A stretch of DNA of 64,000 nucleotides from CAUZJF01 sp965248605 (GTDB lineage Bacteria; Chloroflexota; Dehalococcoidia; Lucifugimonadales; CAUZJF01): assembly GCA_965248605.1 (NCBI GenBank), contig CBDFJV010000006.1, forward strand, positions 62,001 to 126,000, given 5' to 3'. The notes below the pieces were generated by a model. The model ran no database searches, was not told the origin of the DNA, and saw only the letters and a list, made by a program, of their open reading frames with translations. Each line of letters opens with the position of its first letter. The first letter of the stretch is position 1. The translations under genes and the position numbers were made by a program. This document shows positions 61,518 through 64,000 of this stretch, piece by piece.

Positions 61518-62504
61518 TTACGTCTTCGCGTAGACTTCCGGGTTCACGCAGGTGAGCAGGCGCTCCCCCTTGATGCCGTTCAGCAGGTTAGTGGCCGCGA
61601 TCCGCGACATCTCGCCCCGTGTCTTGTAGCTGGCACTGGCGAGGTGGGGCACTATCAGGCAGTTGTCCAGCGTCAAGAGCGGGTCGTCTATTGGGATCGG
61701 CTCGGGCTCCGTAACGTCCAGTCCCGCGCCGGCGATCTCTCCGTCCTTCAGCGCCCTGTAGAGGGCCTTGGGGTCGATTACGGGTCCGCGGGCCGCGTTG
61801 ACGATGATGGCCGTCGGCTTCATCTTCGAAAACGCCTCGTCGTCGATCAGGTGGTACGTGGATTCGTTCAACACGGTGTGGAGGCTAACGAAGTCCGACT
61901 CGCGCAGCAAGGTGTCCTGGTCGACGTACTGAAGGCGAAACTCCGCCTCAAGGTCTTCTCGCCGGACCACGTCGCTATAGAGCACCTTCATGTCGAAGCC
62001 ACCGGCCCTCCGGGCGACCTCCGCGCCGATGCGCCCCATTCCGATGATGCCCAGCGTGCTGCCGTAGACGTCTTGGCCGAGGTAGTGGAGCGGGTGCCAC
62101 GTCCGCCACTTGCCCGCCCGCACGTCGCGTTCGCCTTCTGAAATCCGCCGGGCCGCGCCCATGAGCAGTGCCCACGTAGCGTCTGCCGTGGTCTGGGTCA
62201 GGACCTCCGGCGTGTTGCCGACTGGGATTCCCCGACGTGTCGCCTCCGGGATGTCGATGTTGTCGAAACCGACGGCGATCTGGCTAATTACCTTCAGTTG
62301 AGAGCCGGCCGCGTCCATAAGCTCAGGGTCGACCCTGTCGGTCAAAAGACATAGCAGTCCGTCGACTCCGCGGACCTTCTCGATCAGGACGTCTCGCGGC
62401 GGCGGCAGCTCGTCTTCCCAGAGCTCCGCGTCGGTCTCGGCAGCGATCATGTCGAACGCCTCCGCGAAGATCTGTCGCGACACGAAAACTCTGGGCTTTG
62501 GCAT
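61518..62504 (-). CDS. D-2-hydroxyacid dehydrogenase (glyoxylate/hydroxypyruvate reductase)
   Basis: 328 residues. NAD(P)-dependent reduction of glyoxylate or hydroxypyruvate. GNTPEVLTQTTADATWALLM, the dinucleotide fold STLGIIGMGRIGAEVARRAG, VNAARGPVIDPKALYRAL (catalytic Arg), AGLDVTEPEPIP (Glu) and VPHLASAS (His) are present. I chose the ATG at 62504, with GGAG ahead of it; another ATG lies 12 bp upstream. It fits metabolically with the glyoxylate-type aminotransferase at the start of the window, though they are 60 kb apart. Confidence 0.93.
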   Translation of the reverse strand: MPKPRVFVSRQIFAEAFDMIAAETDAELWEDELPPPRDVLIEKVRGVDGLLCLLTDRVDPELMDAAGSQLKVISQIAVGFDNIDIPEATRRGIPVGNTPEVLTQTTADATWALLMGAARRISEGERDVRAGKWRTWHPLHYLGQDVYGSTLGIIGMGRIGAEVARRAGGFDMKVLYSDVVRREDLEAEFRLQYVDQDTLLRESDFVSLHTVLNESTYHLIDDEAFSKMKPTAIIVNAARGPVIDPKALYRALKDGEIAGAGLDVTEPEPIPIDDPLLTLDNCLIVPHLASASYKTRGEMSRIAATNLLNGIKGERLLTCVNPEVYAKT

Positions 62505-62599
62505 ACGGAGCTCCATGGACGAGAGATGGTTGGGAGCACATTCTAGTCGAATCGTATTTGCGGCGCACGTGGGAGAGGGCGTTGCTCGTGGACGGGCGC

Positions 62600-62620
62600 G
62601 GGCGCATTGCCGATGCGCCC
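62600..62620. repeat. GGGCGCAT hairpin in divergent intergenic region
   Basis: GGGCGCAT, loop TGCCG, ATGCGCCC. A diverged second half (GGGCGCATTGCATGCACCC) follows at about 62654-62672. They lie between the leftward dehydrogenase and the rightward sialidase-like gene. Confidence 0.5.
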
Positions 62621-62731
62621 CTACCAGACAGAGCAGGGTCGCGATGGTTCGTAAGGGCGCATTGCATGCACCCTTAGGTGGCCGACGGACGCGTGATCTG
62701 TCGATTGTGTCAAGCACCATCGTGATAAGGT

Positions 62732-63841
62732 ATGCACCGCCTTAACGCGAGGCGGAGGAGCCCAAACATCGGAGCCAAGGTCCACTGGAGCCGGGTCATC
62801 TGCAAGGAACCCGGCGACTACATCGGCTGGCCGACTGTCGCCCGCAAGGACGACGGCGAACTGCTGGCCATGTTCTCGGGCGACCGCGAGGCCCATTGGT
62901 GCCCCTACGGCAAGACCGAGATTGTCCGCAGCCGGGACGGTGGTGAAACGTGGTCGGAGCCCGAGACGATCAACAACACACCGCTGGACGACCGGGACGT
63001 GGGGATCGTGGTGCTCCGTTCCGGCGCCATCGTACTCAGCTGGTTTACCGCGCCGACCTGGGACAACCTGGAGAGGCGTCGAGAACGCGTCGGCGACCAG
63101 GCCGTGGACGCCTGGCGCCGCCACTGCGACAAGATCACTGAAGAAGTTCGTCAGAGGTGGCTGGGCCAGTGGACACGCCGTTCGATGGACGGCGGTGCCA
63201 CCTGGGAGGCCGAGGTCGACAGCATTGCCAGTGCGCCCCACGGCCCAATCGAGCTGAGTGATGGCCGGCTTCTCTATGTCGGCACTGCCGTACTCGACGG
63301 CCGGCCTGCGCTGGCCTCCGTGGAGTCGACCGACGAGGGGCGCTCGTGGCATGTCATCGGAGAAATGCCGGTCCCAAAGGAAGACGCCGAAGACCTGACG
63401 TACTACGAGCCCCACAGCGTAGAGCTCGAAGGAGGACGCATCGTCTGCCTCTGGCGGTACCACCCGAAGGCGCCGCCTCGAGACGATGCCTACATGCGGC
63501 AGACGGAGAGCGACGACGGCGGCAAGACGTGGTCGGTCACGCACCCCACTCCGATGTGGGGCTATCCACCCCATCTTGTCCGGCTGCACGACGGTAGTTT
63601 GCTCGCGAGCTACGGCCGCCGAAAGGCGCCCTTTGGCCAGCGAGCCTGTCTAAGCCACGACGGCGGAGAGACCTGGGATATCGAGAACGAGTTCGTGCTC
63701 CGGGACGATGCGGCCAATGGCGACCTGGGCTATCCATCTACAGTCGAACTGAAGCCGGGCGAGCTTCTGACCGTCTACTATCAGATCGACCAGCCGGAAG
63801 AGAAGACGAGCTTGATGGCCACGCGGTGGTCGGTCAGATAG
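62732..63841 (+). CDS. BNR/sialidase-like beta-propeller protein 2
   Basis: 369 residues without a signal peptide. Five Asp boxes at regular spacing: SRDGGETWSEP, SMDGGATWEAE, STDEGRSWHVI, SDDGGKTWSVT and SHDGGETWDIE, the six-bladed sialidase fold. YYEPHSVELEGGRIVCLWRY and MWGYPPHLVRLHDGSLLASY recur in family members. Glycosidase activity is plausible but not proven by visible residues. ATG at 62732. It is related in fold to the protein at 43364-44464 but clearly a different member. Confidence 0.88.
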   Translation: MHRLNARRRSPNIGAKVHWSRVICKEPGDYIGWPTVARKDDGELLAMFSGDREAHWCPYGKTEIVRSRDGGETWSEPETINNTPLDDRDVGIVVLRSGAIVLSWFTAPTWDNLERRRERVGDQAVDAWRRHCDKITEEVRQRWLGQWTRRSMDGGATWEAEVDSIASAPHGPIELSDGRLLYVGTAVLDGRPALASVESTDEGRSWHVIGEMPVPKEDAEDLTYYEPHSVELEGGRIVCLWRYHPKAPPRDDAYMRQTESDDGGKTWSVTHPTPMWGYPPHLVRLHDGSLLASYGRRKAPFGQRACLSHDGGETWDIENEFVLRDDAANGDLGYPSTVELKPGELLTVYYQIDQPEEKTSLMATRWSVR

Positions 63842-63922
63842 GCTTCGCCGGCGAAAAGCGGGCGGACACATAGGTCACGCCCCTACGCAGGCGTAGTGGG
63901 GAACTAACCAGGAGGGAAGCAG

Positions 63923-64000
63923 ATGGGCAAGCTACCATCGGATGAACTGAAGAAGATAGCGACGGACTTCCGGGGCCAGGCTACCGTATACATCAAAGAC
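63923..64000 (+). CDS. Start of an unidentified gene, cut by window edge
   Basis: ATG at 63923 after a strong Shine-Dalgarno (GGAGGGAAG). Only 26 codons are visible: MGKLPSDELKKIATDFRGQA and TVYIKD. It cannot be assigned. It follows the sialidase-like gene by 81 bp and may be in its operon. Confidence 0.6.
   Translation, partial: MGKLPSDELKKIATDFRGQATVYIKD

Noticed and set aside
1..64000. CRISPR array or tRNA/rRNA genes
   Set aside because: No regularly spaced short repeats with unique spacers and no cloverleaf or rRNA sequence were recognised. The repeated elements here are dispersed, not arrayed.

Overview
This 64 kb window is GC-rich bacterial chromosome. The gene content points to a Chloroflexota of the Dehalococcoidia/SAR202 type, but that assignment is inference: there is no rRNA or other marker that fixes it. 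Supporting hints are an enolase-superfamily dehydratase, two BNR/sialidase-like proteins, a PIG-L deacetylase, a DmpA-type peptidase, a creatinase-like M24 peptidase and an XdhC/MocA pair. The core block rpmH-rnpA-yidD-(PQQ propeller)-yidC-jag at 38.6-42.2 kb, with rplS and priA just before it, is the ribosomal/membrane-insertion cluster usually found near a bacterial replication origin. I see no dnaA and no DnaA-box cluster here.

Layout. 0-5 kb: class V aminotransferase, a thioredoxin-fold lipoprotein split by an insertion sequence (IS), and a DmpA-type peptidase. 5-12 kb: a two-component system, a decayed drmB (DISARM defence) remnant, a mandelate-racemase-family dehydratase and a tyrosine phosphatase. 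12-19 kb: a pile-up of IS1380-type elements around a broken small gene and an APS reductase. 19-28 kb: a repeat-rich surface protein, an NHL-repeat lipoprotein, a broken methyltransferase, an MFS exporter and an M19 dipeptidase. 28-34 kb: a truncated IS21 element fused to a truncated oxidase, a DM13 protein and a membrane sulfite-oxidase-like enzyme. 34-42 kb: core genes plus a toxin-antitoxin pair. 42-64 kb: sugar kinase, sialidase-like proteins, CoA-transferase, peptidases, purN, an antitoxin gene carrying a group II intron, XdhC/MocA, AlkD-like and D-2-hydroxyacid dehydrogenase genes.

The accessory theme is recent mobile-element activity. Five full-length IS1380-type copies (two subtypes, 1717-1718 and 1704 bp) each carry a 5-bp target duplication of the CTWAG/TTAAG kind (one copy with one mismatch). 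A 131-bp non-coding element occurs five times, identical by eye and always in the same orientation, at CTAG; removing one copy restores an MFS reading frame exactly. A group II intron splits a parD antitoxin gene and is itself split by an IS. Several genes are broken (drmB, methyltransferase, MFS, oxidase, a HEPN-like small gene).

The most unusual single observation is an in-frame TGA exactly at the first cysteine position of a thioredoxin WCxxC motif, followed 16 nt later by a perfect 6-bp stem with a G-containing 5-nt loop. That is the layout of a bacterial selenocysteine insertion element, although the same gene is interrupted by an IS.
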